Source of the DNA: Anomaloglossus baeobatrachus
Lineage: Eukaryota > Chordata > Amphibia > Anura > Aromobatidae
DNA length: 64,000 bases
Assembly (NCBI RefSeq): GCF_048569485.1
Contig: NC_134353.1
Location: forward strand, 702,510,958-702,574,957
Reading direction: 5' to 3'
Made by a program: the position numbers and the translations under genes
The notes under the pieces: model-generated
Database searches by the model: none
Seen by the model: the letters and a program-made list of their open reading frames with translations, nothing else
What the model was told of the DNA's origin: nothing
Shown here: one piece after another, positions 10,601-19,844 of the stretch
Numbering within the stretch: the first letter of the stretch is position 1
Layout of the letters: the number at the start of each line of letters is the position of its first letter

Positions 10601-13042
10601 CCTGCAGATCTGGTGAGGGGGGCTGGGGGCATAGAGATCTGGTGGGGGGGCTGGGGGGGCATACGGATCTGGTGGGGCATACGGATCTGGTGGGGTGGGT
10701 GGGGGCAAACAGTTCTGGTGGGTGGGCTAGGGGCATACAGATCTGGTGGGGGGGTGCAGGGGGATTACAGATATGGTGGGGTAGCTGGAAGCATACCGTT
10801 CTGGTGGGGGGAACTGGGGGTATACAGATCTGGTGGGGGCCTTGAGGCATACAGATCTGGTGTGGGGGCTTGAGGCATACAGATCTGGTGGGGGGGGCTT
10901 GAGGCATACTGATCTGGTGGGAGGGGCTTGAGGCATACAGATCTGGTGGGGGGGGCTTGTGGCATACAGATCTGGTGGGGGGGGCTTGAGGCATACTGAT
11001 CTGGTGGGGGGGCTTGAGGCATACAGATCTGGTGGGGGGGCTTGAGGCATACAGATCTGGTGGGGGGGGCTTGAGGCATACAGATCTGGTGGGGGGGCTT
11101 GAGGCATACAGATCTGGTGGGAGGGGCTTGAGGCATACAGATCTGGTGGGGGAGGGCTTGAGGCATACAGATCTGGTGGGGGAGGGCTTGAGGCATACAG
11201 ATCTGGTGGGGGGGCTTGAGGCATACAGATCTGGTGGGGGGGCTTGAGGCATACAGATCTGGTGGGGGAGGGCTTGAGGCATACAGATCTGGTGGGGGGG
11301 CTTGAGGCATACAGATCTGGTGGGGGGGCTTGAGGCATACAGTTCTGGTGGGGGGACTGGGGGTATACATATCTGGTGGGGGGGGGGACTGGGGGCATAC
11401 AGATCTGGTGGGGCTGGGGTATACAAATCTGGTGTGGGGGGGGCTGGGGGTATACAGATTGGGTGAGGCTGGGGGGCTGATGTCCCCTGCAGCAATGAGC
11501 ACATTGTTTAGTAATGTGCTCCTGTTGGTTCCCTTCTGTCCCCTATTATGCTGTGTCTCACCTGTCCTCCGTGCCCGCGAATCCTCCAGCTGCAGCACAC
11601 AGCAGATAGCGCCTGGTGTACGGAGCGGCCACTGCAGGTTGATGTAATGGCTTTACTGCAGTTGAATGCTTTACGGTGCCACAAAGCATTCAACTACAGT
11701 AAAGCCATTACAGCAACCTGCAGCGGCCGCTCTGTACAACTGACGCTATCACGGAGGAGTCTGCGTGCTGCAGCTGGAGGATAGTAAAGGGCTGATAGCA
11801 AAATCGGCGGTGGCCCCGGACAGGTGAGTATATATGTGTGTATGTGTGTATATGTGTGTATGTGTGCTTGCAGTGAGGACCCGGAAGCCAGAACATCGTT
11901 CGAACTGCGGCTGCGCAACGGACAATGCCGCAGTGCATCACTTAATAGGAGAACAGACAAAACTGGTGATTATGTAAGTTAGATTCTCATGCCCTGTGTC
12001 CTGCCCATAGCCTGGAACAGCTCATTTACATATAAGAAAAACATGGATTTCTATGGAGTAAGACACCAGATTGCACATGTCAAAGGTATCATTTTTTTCA
12101 GTTTACTATGACCAGCATGTCTATGTAGACAGCTTAGGATGGTTGAGCCTAATGACAGATTCCCTTTTAAAGGGTAATGGTACTTTCAAGTAACTTTTCA
12201 GAATAAGCAACAAAAAAACTGGAGGAAAAAAATTTAAAAGGGCACTCACAATCCTTAATAAACGGGAGTTTATTTACTCACATTTTAAAAGTCCAGGCAA
12301 GGCAGGAGGAAAAGAGACGCAAGGTGAATGGAGCCACTTAGGTAATTTCCATAAATAACCTAAGTGAGATTTACACTTTTAGGCTATGTGCGCACGTTGC
12401 GTACAGTTCACTGTAGAACTTTCTGCAGCGATCTGAAGAGCACATGTGCGCTTTAAATCGCTGCAGAAATGTCCGTAGTGAAAGCCGATTCCATGCGCTC
12501 TGCCTGCAGCTCCTGCCATAGACAGAGCAGGAGCTGCCGGCAAAGCGCAGGAAAAATGTGACATGTCACTTCTTTTTACGCAGCGCTTCGGCAGTAGCCA
12601 AAGCGCTGCGCTCTAAAACGCCACGTGCGCACGGCCCCTGCACAATCTCCATAGACTGTGCAGGGGACGCAGGACGCATGCAGTTACGCTGCGCTACAAA
12701 GCGCAGCGTAACTGCATGTATTTACGCAACGTGCGCACATAGCCTTACATTGAAATCTAACTGTAGATGAGTTTTGTGTATGCTTTATTCTCATTCATAT
12801 AAACTTAGGTTATTAGGTAAAACACTGACATATCTACATGTTAAGATCAAACAATATTCACTAATTAAATCATATTAAATCTCAATGCTTAAATTGCACA
12901 CCTCACCTTTTTCATCTCCCACATTCATAGCCCATTCTTTTTGGCTGCAGTATTGATCAATGTGGTCCAGCACGCTCTGAGGGTCCCCTTCTACTGCATT
13001 TTGCTTTACAAACTCCAAAATTCTCTGTTCCTTTTGTGTCAT
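394..13042 (-). CDS. comt: Catechol O-methyltransferase-like gene A, 5' part (two coding exons in window)
   Basis: COMT transfers the methyl group of S-adenosylmethionine to a catechol hydroxyl in a Mg-dependent reaction. Two coding exons are visible on the minus strand: 12907-13042 (45 codons plus one base, [11 protein letters not shown] to VGDEK) and 394-587 (64 codons, GLILDNVV to GVQDK). They join in phase 1, as in human COMT. The EWAMNVGD segment carries the equivalents of human Trp38 and Met40. [10 protein letters not shown] is the cofactor-binding glycine loop, and LFTVEIKP carries the equivalent of Glu90. The exons for residues after about 110, with the Mg ligands, lie outside the window, so completeness cannot be judged. 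The 12.3-kb intron contains a Ty3 element, a Tc1 relic and a minisatellite. No membrane-anchor exon was found upstream, so the start used is the internal Met of the soluble form. COMT assignment is strong; orthology to mammalian COMT versus a frog-specific duplicate is not decided. Confidence 0.88.
700..1369. mobile_element. T2/Kolobok-like fold-back MITE, 670 bp
   Basis: Both ends are TTAA followed by an inverted copy of AAGGGAACCTGTCAGGTGC, and almost the whole element is self-complementary. An inner pair of arms (about 905-1140) repeats the motif CAGTGCGCATGA on both strands. TTAA duplications with TTAAAGG ends are the hallmark of the Xenopus T2 MITE group (Kolobok-type, established knowledge). 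Non-coding; short open frames inside are by-products of the palindrome. Confidence 0.75.
1370..1689. other. Intronic spacer with microsatellite
   Basis: Intron 1 of gene A. Apart from the TA repeat nothing recognisable is present. Confidence 0.5.
1581..1649. repeat. (TA)n microsatellite
   Basis: About 34 uninterrupted TA units. It generates apparent Tyr-Ile peptides that are not genes. Confidence 0.95.
1690..2520. repeat. Dispersed repeat family R, copy 1 (partial)
   Basis: Shares blocks with 14006-15454, 19845-21721 and 31132-32616: a SAGCAAGCGCNNTATACTTA-like block, CCTCATGCATAT, a GTGATTGGTTGCAGTCAG block with its inverse, and a block on GGGGACCGCA with CACAGCTG. This copy stops at the Tc1 element starting at 2523. 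No coding capacity is seen; probably part of a large non-autonomous DNA transposon. Confidence 0.6.
2523..4116 (+). mobile_element. Tc1/mariner transposon, decayed
   Basis: Inverted ends of about 27 bp (CACTGGCGATCAAAATT left; its imperfect complement right) lie inside TA duplications at 2521-2522 and 4117-4118. Transposase pieces run left to right: a [13 protein letters not shown] block near 3436, a QDNAPCHTA-type second-aspartate motif near 3580 in a different frame, and [10 protein letters not shown] with the catalytic Glu near 3640-3670. At least one frameshift separates these, and the N-terminal DNA-binding part is disrupted by a hairpin insertion at 2943-3164. It cannot make a whole transposase. 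Confidence 0.85.
2943..3164. mobile_element. Hairpin MITE inserted in the Tc1 relic
   Basis: A 220-bp inverted repeat with arms of about 85 bp (CACTTGTGAGTGCCTCGCG and its complement; inner GCGCGAGT) and a short loop. It interrupts the Tc1 transposase region, so it is younger than the host element. Superfamily not assigned; no clear target duplication was found. Confidence 0.65.
4119..4394. other. Unclassified intronic sequence
   Basis: Poly-T and low-complexity AT tracts near 4140-4175, then ordinary sequence. No gene or clear repeat seen. Confidence 0.4.
4473..4784 (+). repeat. 5' LTR of Gmr1-type element, copy 1
   Basis: 312 bp, TGTGAGACTG to GCTACCTCACA, with short inverted ends; almost identical to 9272-9583. 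The sequence just inside (TATGGTGGAGAATGCGGG) is the expected primer-binding region; I do not recognise the matching tRNA. Confidence 0.92.
9272..9583 (+). repeat. 3' LTR of Gmr1-type element, copy 1
   Basis: Same length and boundaries as the 5' LTR, preceded by a G-rich polypurine tract. Confidence 0.92.
9720..10299. mobile_element. Remnant of a CCGTATTTTTCG-ended TIR element
   Basis: Starts with TA then CCGTATTTTTCGGATAATG and a GTGCGTCTTA block, matching the left end of the element at 17634-18662. The matching right end is not visible before the T2 arm at about 11970, so the copy is probably broken or overgrown by the minisatellite. The remainder is GC-rich and non-coding. Confidence 0.45.
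10300..11470. repeat. Minisatellite, about 28-30 bp unit, about 40 copies
   Basis: Tandem units built on GCATACAGATCTGGTGGGG followed by a variable G-rich tail (GCTGGGG in the left part, GGCTTGAG in the more homogeneous right part, about 10840-11340). Long open frames on both strands, up to 390 codons with Pro-rich CMPQAPP-type repeats on the minus strand, result only from the repeat. Confidence 0.95.
11623..11732. repeat. Short hairpin (inverted repeat)
   Basis: Arms of about 48 bp around a short loop: GCGGCCACTGCAGGTTG and AATGGCTTTACTG on the left are matched by their complements on the right. Function unknown; may be part of the element between the T2 arms. Confidence 0.7.
12382..12744. 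mobile_element. PIF/Harbinger-like MITE
   Basis: Inverted ends GGCTATGTGCGCACGTTGCG, flanked by TTA on both sides (12379-12381 and 12745-12747). A 3-bp TWA duplication with GG-starting ends suits PIF/Harbinger (inference from ends only). The interior contains inverted GCTGCGCT and CTGCAGCGAT blocks. Non-coding. Confidence 0.7.
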
Positions 13043-13056
13043 TGTACAAAATAATT
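12907..13056 (-). CDS. comt: COMT-like gene A, first coding exon
   Basis: Acceptor AATTTGCAG ends at 13057; the Met codon is at 13040-13042, 14 bases into the exon. The donor is AAAG followed by GTGAGG. It encodes [11 protein letters not shown] to VGDEK, matching the N-terminal helices of soluble COMT. An AG acceptor upstream of the Met means at least one further 5' exon (untranslated or membrane anchor), which I could not locate. Confidence 0.9.
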
Positions 13057-13349
13057 CTGCAAATTAAGGAAAGTTTACTTTTAGACAGGATTGTATCCAT
13101 TTGCTTAAAACGGTGTTCCTACCATTACATTATGTTTCACACAACTCAGTAAACACATACTTAATGTTAATATTAAGATCAAGCCCAACATATTGTTTCT
13201 TGTATCTGTTTTTTATCTAAATCTGCCACTTTGTGCTTCCAGCTTTGCTAAGCTGGATGGTACTATTCTAATATGGCTGAAACTAGATTTTGAAGCAAGA
13301 CCCTGTTTCTCCTTAATGCTACAGACTTGCTCTCCTGTGTACTCCTGAC
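13057..13349 (-). other. Intron upstream of gene A coding exon 1
   Basis: AT-rich; includes the polypyrimidine tract of the acceptor. No recognisable repeat until the hAT-like element at 13350. Confidence 0.5.
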
Positions 13350-13737
13350 TAGAGATGAGCGAACCTGAAAAATAAAGTTCAGTGTTCATATCGAAAACAA
13401 ACCATACTATAAAAAAATAAATAAATAAAAATCTGTGTTCGAGTTCGGATGTTGTATGTATGCTGACCACTTGAGCTGTGCTCGGGTACACTTGGTGCTC
13501 AGCCCAGTACGAGCAGTGCTTGAACGGCTTGCACTTGGGGTAACAATAACGTCATCAGATGTAGTGTGCACCCCAAAAAAATAATGAAAAACTTATCCCA
13601 CCCTCCCCCGAAAGTGTTCCATTTATAGCTGGCTGGATGTGGGCGGAGACCTGAACTGCCAATCAGTGACTTCCATTGAGGTTCAGGTCAAGTCCAGATT
13701 CCACCGAACTGAATTTCAATGGGTCCGCTCATCCCTA
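13350..13737. mobile_element. hAT-like MITE
   Basis: Ends TAGAGATGAGCGA and, inverted, TAGGGATGAGCGG. The flanks CTCCTGAC (13342-13349) and CTCCTGAT (13738-13745) match at 7 of 8 bases, the 8-bp duplication expected for hAT elements. Non-coding. Sequence to 14002 beyond it is unremarkable. Confidence 0.65.
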
Positions 13738-14005
13738 CTCCTGATGACTACCCCCATCTCTCTAAATTGATGGCTCAAAGCTGCGCTGCAAGCTGGTTGA
13801 CTGATGAATTTGTAAAATAGCTGAAGCTTCCAACACAGTTCTGCTATACTGTGCTCAGATCAGGAATATTCACCACAGATGTTTCTCACATGAAGCTGAT
13901 CTATGTTGAGAATAAACTCTACTTCTGTGCACTGTATAGTCCTCTATATATCTCTGCTTGACCCAATTATATCTCCTTCCATCTACACCAACATATGAAC
14001 TGTTA

Positions 14006-15454
14006 GGTTATGCTCACACAGGGTGTTTTTGCTGCAGCAAAACCTTATCTTGTGGTAGGAACTCTCCTGATGGTTTTCTACGTTTTTTGTATCTTTTTTT
14101 GGCCAGGCTTTTGGTGCTGTTTGGCAGAGTTTTTTGCATCTCCTCAGGTAGTGGTGGCAGGACCAAGTCCAGACCCTCAGGGGTTCAAAAGTACTCGAGT
14201 GCCAGGCCCAGGCCAGGATTGATCTGGATCCAACACTCTGTTAAGAAAAATAAATAAATTAAATAAATAAAAGTAAAAATAAAGTATAAAAGATAAAGCA
14301 AGCGCGCTATACTTCCCAGTCTCCGGCACGGCTGTACCCGCTCCCACAGCCCCTACATCTGGGGCAGCTTATTAGCCTCATGCATATTTACTGCTTCCCT
14401 GCCCACCGGCGTCTGTGATTGGTTGCAGTCTGACTCACCACAACCCTGAGTGACAGCGTGCCTGACAGTTTCCAATCACAGACGCTATGTGCGTCTATCG
14501 TGGTATAAAGTAAATAAATAAAATTTATATAGGATTCCCCATATTATAATACCCAGCACAGACAAAGCCTACGGCTACAGGCTGCAGCATCCAGCCATGT
14601 GCTTATCTTTGCTTTGTATCAAAATAAGAGGAACCGCACATGGCTTTTTTTTTAATAATTTATATAAATAGTGAAAAAAAAATAAAAAAAACAACAAAAA
14701 ACAGTGTGCGGTTCCCCCCAATTTTTATACCCAGCCAAGATAAACCTAACAGCTGGGTGGCTGGTATTCTCATGCTTATTGGACCCCTCCCCAGCTTAAA
14801 AATAGCAGCCTGCAGCTACCCAGGCTTGTCGCATCCATTAGATCCATTTAGTCAAGATTAAAGGCATGTTGTGCCTGAAACGCGTAGATGCAGACTTTAA
14901 CCTGGTCTACTTACGGAGCTAAATGGACATTTTTTCCATGGCTTTCAACTTTTATTCCTAATAAAGCTATGATTTATATTTTACTGAGGGGTGCTGGAAT
15001 CTCAATTTTTTTTTTCTAGTGCCAGAACTTTACCCAGATCCACCCGATTGCCCTGGTGCAGTAGCAATTGGGGTAATAAGGGCTTAATCGCAGCTCACAG
15101 CTGCCACTAAGCCTTAGTGTCTATGAGACCGCCCTATTACTAATCTGTAAGTGAAAGTAAATAAACACAAACACCAAAAAATCCTTTTTTATTTGAAATA
15201 AAAAAAAACCCTCTTTCAACACCTTATTAAACCCCAAACCACCCCTGCAGGTCCAACCTAATCCACACGAGGTCCCATGATGATTCCAGATCTGCTACAT
15301 TACTGAAGCACAGCGCACTATCATTGGTCACCCACTGCGAACGTCAGGCAGAGACTGAGCAGCGATCATTGATGACGTCACTCAGGTAAGTTGCAGTCAC
15401 AGCTGGATTTACTAAGGTCACCTGAGGTCAGGTTACCTGCGGTCATAGGTGAAG
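14006..15454. repeat. Dispersed repeat family R, copy 2, interrupted
   Basis: Contains the GTGATTGGTTGCAGTC block and, in the opposite orientation to copies 3 and 4, the blocks on TAATCTGTAAGTGAAAGTAA and GACGTCACTCAGGT. The left edge (TTA then GGTTATGCTCACAC) resembles the Harbinger-like ends. It is interrupted near 14840-15030 by a GAAACGCGTAG-containing fragment. Confidence 0.5.
14840..15030 (+). mobile_element. Fragment with GAAACGCGTAG motif, possible Penelope-like 3' piece
   Basis: AGGCATGTTGTGCCT forms a perfect 5-bp hairpin directly before GAAACGCGTAG (14877-14887), followed by an AATAAAG block and GGGGTGCTGGA. The layout resembles the hammerhead-like motif at 35648-35689 but lacks a good CTGANGA box. 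It splits repeat copy 2. Confidence 0.4.
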
Positions 15455-15949
15455 GGCTGTGGGATTTTATATTTTTTTATATTGGGTTTGTGAGCATCCA
15501 CAGAAGGAAGAACAAGTGTGGCAAATTATGGTCCCCTCTGAATATAGAGAAACCATTCTGAAAATAACTCACTGCATACCGTTATTGGGGCCTCTTGGTA
15601 GAAATAAAACAACGTCAAGGACACGGAATAGATTATTTTGGCCTAATATACATACAGATGTGGCCAAAATGTGCATCATGTCCAGAAATCCAATATATTT
15701 CTCGAGGTGACAGTAAATGTACATTTCTTCCTATCTTAGTGGTTCATACTACTTTTTAAAGAATAGTATTGGAAATTGTTGGTCTTCTTGAAAAAATTAA
15801 AAAGGGTAACCAATATATTCTTTGGTATAAGTGATTATATGACAAGTTATCCAGAGGTTATTCCTTTAAGAACCATCAACACAAAGAATTGCAGAGGAAC
15901 TTCTATAATTTTTTTTTTCGTCAAATGGGTATTCCTCATATATTCCTTA

Positions 15950-16570
15950 GGCCATGTGCACATGTGTTTTTTTCCGTGTTTTTTCTTGCAGATTTTAATC
16001 AATACTGCAAGGAAAAATGCATCCCAGCAAAGTCTATGAGAATCCTGACTTGCTGTGCACATGTTGCAGAAAAAAACTGCACCATGTCCATTCTTTCATA
16101 GTTTTTTCCTGCGAATATAATCTACTGCAGTGCTCAATGACTACAGTGGATTATATCTATCAGTGCTGCACTTGCAGTTCTGACACACTATTCACCGGCA
16201 TGGTGTGTGAGGCAATCCGTAGCTCCGTTACCCGGCGTTGTCATTGTGACAACCCAGGGTTGCCATGGCAGCAATCAGGTCCCTCTGATTGCATTACAGG
16301 GACCCGATTGCCAGGGGCAGGTAAGCGATCCCCATCCCTCCCTGATCGCAGCATTCAGGGAATTTAACTACTGGGAGTGGAGTGGGCACTCCTCCAGGCA
16401 GTGAGAGCCGGATCCTGGCAGTGATTGCAGTGGGTTCAGCGCCTGAACCCCTGCGATAACCATGCCTAAAAAAAACGAATTAAATAACCCCAGAAAAATA
16501 CGCTTACAAAATGTGAAAACTTTTGTTGCGTTTTTTCTGCCAAAATGTGCATTTTTGTGTGCACATACCC
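15950..16570. mobile_element. PIF/Harbinger-like MITE in the Ty3 fossil
   Basis: Ends GGCCATGTGCACATG and, inverted, GGGTATGTGCACAC, with TTA duplications at 15947-15949 and 16571-16573. 621 bp, non-coding. The interior includes a CCCGGCGTTGTCATTGTGAC block and Gly/Thr-rich spurious frames. Confidence 0.72.
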
Positions 16571-16642
16571 TTACAGATCAAGGTCCAAACGATCAATCTA
16601 GTATGAAGCAGATGCATCAGCTTACTGGAATTCAGGCTGTTA

Positions 16643-17078
16643 GGGCTCTTTTCCACTTGCATACAGCTTCCGATGCGAGAGCATCGGAAGCAATATGCTA
16701 ATGACCCTCCGCTACGTGCGTTAGCTGAGGGTCATGCGACTGTGATGTGATCTTGCGATCGCATCACAGGTGCGGAGAAGAGTAAGGGAACACTGTTTCC
16801 CATCTCCTCCGCGGTCCGTCTCTGCGTGCACCGCACTGCAGTCGCATAACATGAGAGTGCAGTGTGATGTTTCACACACTCCCATAGACTTGTATGGGGG
16901 TGCTTTAGCTGAGACTCGCTGCAAAACGCAGCATGCTGCGATTGCACTGAGAGCATGATTTGTGTTGAAGAAAAACAAGCAAGAGGATACTGCCTCATTG
17001 GTTAACAATGATGCGAGTACAATCCGATGTTTTATCGGATCACACTCGCACCTGGAAATCACAAGTGGAAAAGAACCC
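16643..17078. mobile_element. PIF/Harbinger-like MITE, second insertion in the Ty3 fossil
   Basis: Ends GGGCTCTTTTCCACTTG and, inverted, GGGTTCTTTTCCACTTG, with TTA at 16640-16642 and 17079-17081. Long internal arms include GATGCGAG and CAATCCGATG. Diverged copies of the interior are seen at 22474-22772 and 28320-28710. Confidence 0.75.
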
Positions 17079-17229
17079 TTATGACCCCCAAAACTGATGG
17101 TTTGGAGGAACACTTTCACCACCAAACTCTTAACCCTTTCACCCCCGGGTGATTTTCCTTTTTCATTTTCGTTTTTCCTCCCCTTCTTCCAAGTACAATA
17201 ACTTTTTTATTTTTCTGTCAATCTTGCCA

Positions 17230-18676
17230 TATAAAGGCCCCGTTACATACAGCGGCGTCGCTGGTGATCTTGTTAGCGATGCGACACACCCAGATCGTAG
17301 TTACGATTTGCCGAGATTGCTCATAGGTCGTTTTGTAGCGGTCACACGTACACATCTCACAAATGACGCTAAATCGTTCAGCGATATATTGTTTGACCAA
17401 GGCGGTCGTGTGGATGTTGTTTGTCGTTGGCAGGGTGTCAAACGTAGCAATATGTCTGCTGCGTTCCAAACGACGAACAATATTTTGAAACTGAACGACG
17501 TGTCAACGATCAACGATTTTCACCCTATTTGCGATCATTCGGAGTCGCACGTAGGTGTCACACGCAACGACGTTGCTAACGATGACGGAAGTGCGTCACG
17601 AAAACCATGACCCCGACGACATATCGTCAGATACCGTATTTTTCGCTTTATAAGACGCACTTTTGTTCCCCCAAATTTTGGGGGAAAGCAGGGGGTGTGT
17701 CTTATAAACCGAATATACGGGGGGGTGTGTGTATATATATATATATATATATAATATATATACATACACTGCAGGGTCCGCTCTGGAGCACTGCTGGGAG
17801 CAGGGAAAGCTGGGAGCGGCAGCGTTAGATCTCCTGCTCATATAATATGCACAACCGCTGCCCAGCAGTGTGGTGCTGAAACTGCATCACGCTGAGGGGC
17901 TGGGGCAGCGGGGTATATTATATCTACCTGCGCCCTCCTTTGATCGCACATGATCCCCCCTGTGTTAGATATGGCCCCCGTGCTGCTGCTCATAGTAAAA
18001 TAAAAAAAGCTTTACTTACCTCCAGCGCTGATCTCCGGTCTCCTGCTGCTGCTGTCTGTGATAAGGCACGAAGAGATGATATCACTCTGCCGTGCCGATC
18101 ACATGACCGGCAGCAAGAAACAGGAAGTAAGGAAGCCGGAGCTCAACTGTGAGGAGGGACAGCGCTGAGAAGGTAAGGAAAGTGTTTTATTTTATTATGG
18201 GCAGCAGCATGGGGGCATATCTAACACGGGGAGATGTGCCATCTATAGTGGCCATGGGCAGCAGTATGGGGGGCATATCTAACAGGGGAGATGTGCCATC
18301 TATAGGGGCCATGGGTAGCTGTATGGGGGCCATATCAAACACAGGGGCGATGTCCCATCTATAGGGGCCATGGGCAGCTGTATGGGGGCCATATCAAACA
18401 CAGGGGAGGTGTGCCATCTATAGGAGCCATGGGCAACACAGGGGGACGTGTCCCAGCACAAGGGGGCTATATTCAATATAAGGGGGCCATATCCAGATTA
18501 AGGGGGGCTAATTTTAGGATGGGGGCTATGAGGGACATATACCCTATATGATTTGTTAGACGGACACTGGCATTATAAGATGGACCCCATTTAACATTTA
18601 AAAAAAAAATCTCTTTTCCTTCACCAAATTTGGGGGTGCGTCTTATAAAGCGAAAAATACGGTAAATCGTAGCTTT
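17230..18676. mobile_element. Fold-back MITE (family S) inserted in repeat Z, itself interrupted
   Basis: GGCCCCGTTACATACAGCGGCGTCGC at the left resembles the ends of the elements at 38131 and 52470 (first 20 bases compared). The body carries the AACGATCAACGATTTT block shared with those copies. The right half is replaced by the element at 17634-18662 and a short tail. Confidence 0.5.
17634..18662. mobile_element. TIR element with CCGTATTTTTCGC ends
   Basis: Inverted ends CCGTATTTTTCGCTTTATAA and complement, with TA on both sides (17632-17633 and 18663-18664). 1029 bp, non-coding. Holds a (TA)n run at about 17727-17762 and about four copies of a 57-bp tandem unit (GGGCAGCAGCATGGGGGCAT type) at 18197-18440. 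Superfamily not assigned. Confidence 0.7.
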
Positions 18677-19560
18677 ACTGTTAGTTTTTACGAACGAGTT
18701 GTACTTTTGAATTAAATCATTAACTTTGCCATATAGTGTACTGGAAGACGGGGAAAAAAAAATTGGGAAACAGTGAAAAAAGTGCGATTGCAAGATTGTT
18801 TGTTTTGTTTTTTGTTTTTTTGTTTTTTTAAATCACCGTGTTTACTATATGGTAAAACTGATGTGTCAGTAAGATGCCTCACGTTGGTACGAATTTGTAG
18901 ATCACAAACATGTATGCTTTTACTTTTCACTAAGGGGTGAAAAAAAAAAATCTGAAATTTGTCCCAAAAAAATAAATAAATAAATAGTGCTTTTGTCGCA
19001 ATTTTCCTAAACTGGTAGTGTTCTTATTTTTCAAGATCTGTGGCTCAGTGACAGCTTACTATTTGTCTCTTGAGCTGACATTGTTATTTCGAACTTAAAG
19101 AAACGTTGCGGCGACCAAAAAACATTATTTGGGCTTTTGGAAATTTTTTCTCACTGCGCCGTGTACCGATCAGATTAAGTGATTTTATGTTTTGATAGAC
19201 TGAGCACTTCTGAATGCAATGATACCAAGTATCAGGTTTTTTTTACTTTTATTTTCAAATGGGGCAAAAGGGGGTTTTGCATGAATTTGCAAAAGAGTGA
19301 CATTTCTGCAGCATTTCTGGACCCACAGGTAAATTCGGTTACTTGTGTGTTTATTTGTAATTGCATTTTTCACATGCATTTTTAATCACATTTTTTTATT
19401 CTGCGGTTTTTGTCTATTTTGGTATGTCATATTTTAATAAAGCAGCTGTGTTTTTGATACCTCCTGAAATTTGGCTTTGACAAAACTTTTTTGAAACAAT
19501 CAAGGGTGGATTACATGTGGTTTTGGTACTATTCCATAGTGGAAATGCACTAGAAAGAAA

Positions 19561-19800
19561 AGTTTCGCACCTGTTAGTGCTTCGACGAGTTAAATCGACG
19601 GCGAAACGGCCGTCCGCAGTCTTTAGGGGGTCTGCACCCAGCTCTCTCTCCCCGCTATTTTTATCTGCACTTCACCATGAAATAAAGCACCTTGGAATAT
19701 TGGATGGTGTATGCCGTGGCGTTCTACTCCTTGGACAATGTGTGTATGAAATCCATAACACCGCAGATCAGTTGTCGCTGCGTAAATAAAGATAATGTGA
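19561..19800 (+). mobile_element. Fragment with GAAACGGCCGTC motif, possible Penelope-like 3' piece
   Basis: CGACGAG followed by GAAACGGCCGTC (19603-19614) recalls a degenerate minimal hammerhead core. An AATAAAGCACC block and a unique tail to about 19800 follow. Tentative. Confidence 0.35.
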
Positions 19801-19844
19801 GCCTGAGATTTCTATAAATCCTATTCACTTTGCTGGTACTGTAA

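Larger units (their letters stand above)
4395..12180. mobile_element. T2-like TTAA element split by later insertions
   Basis: The left end (TTAA then AAGGAATCTCTCAGTAG at 4395) and right end (GACAGATTCCC then TTTTAA at about 12160-12180) are inverted copies. The inner arm sequence continues after the LTR element: TGTTTTTCTTATATGTAAATG near 9640 matches the complement of 12020-12050. The arms are therefore about 4395-4472 plus 9588-9718, and about 11970-12180. Between them sit the Gmr1-type element, a remnant of another TIR element and the minisatellite. Confidence 0.6.
15455..17135 (+). mobile_element. Old Ty3/gypsy pol fossil (integrase region) with two MITEs inside
   Basis: Between 15455 and 17135, pieces of a conventional Ty3/gypsy integrase are recognisable in order: the zinc-binding region (about 15.52-15.69 kb), the first part of the catalytic core (about 15.77-15.95 kb), a TDQGP block just after 16573 and a TDGL block at about 17.1 kb. 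The gaps are exactly the two MITEs at 15950-16570 and 16643-17078. It is heavily broken (many breaks) and much older than the Gmr1-type copies. No LTRs were found. Confidence 0.75.
17132..19470. repeat. Dispersed repeat family Z, copy 1 (split)
   Basis: Opens with CACCCCCGGGTGATTTTCC and CTCCCCTTCTTCCAAG, and resumes after an insertion at about 18677 with CGAGTTGTACTTTTGAAT. It runs on to CACTTCTGAATGCAATGATACC near 19200. Diverged copies are at 33671-34000 and 39930-40425. Non-coding, AT-rich. Confidence 0.6.

Noticed and set aside
10300-11470. Possible CRISPR array (regular repeats near 28 bp)
   Set aside because: Units are directly tandem without unique spacers, and the DNA is vertebrate.
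10332-11504. 390-codon Pro/Cys-rich minus-strand reading frame
   Set aside because: Produced wholly by the minisatellite; all three minus frames show the same kind of repeated peptide.
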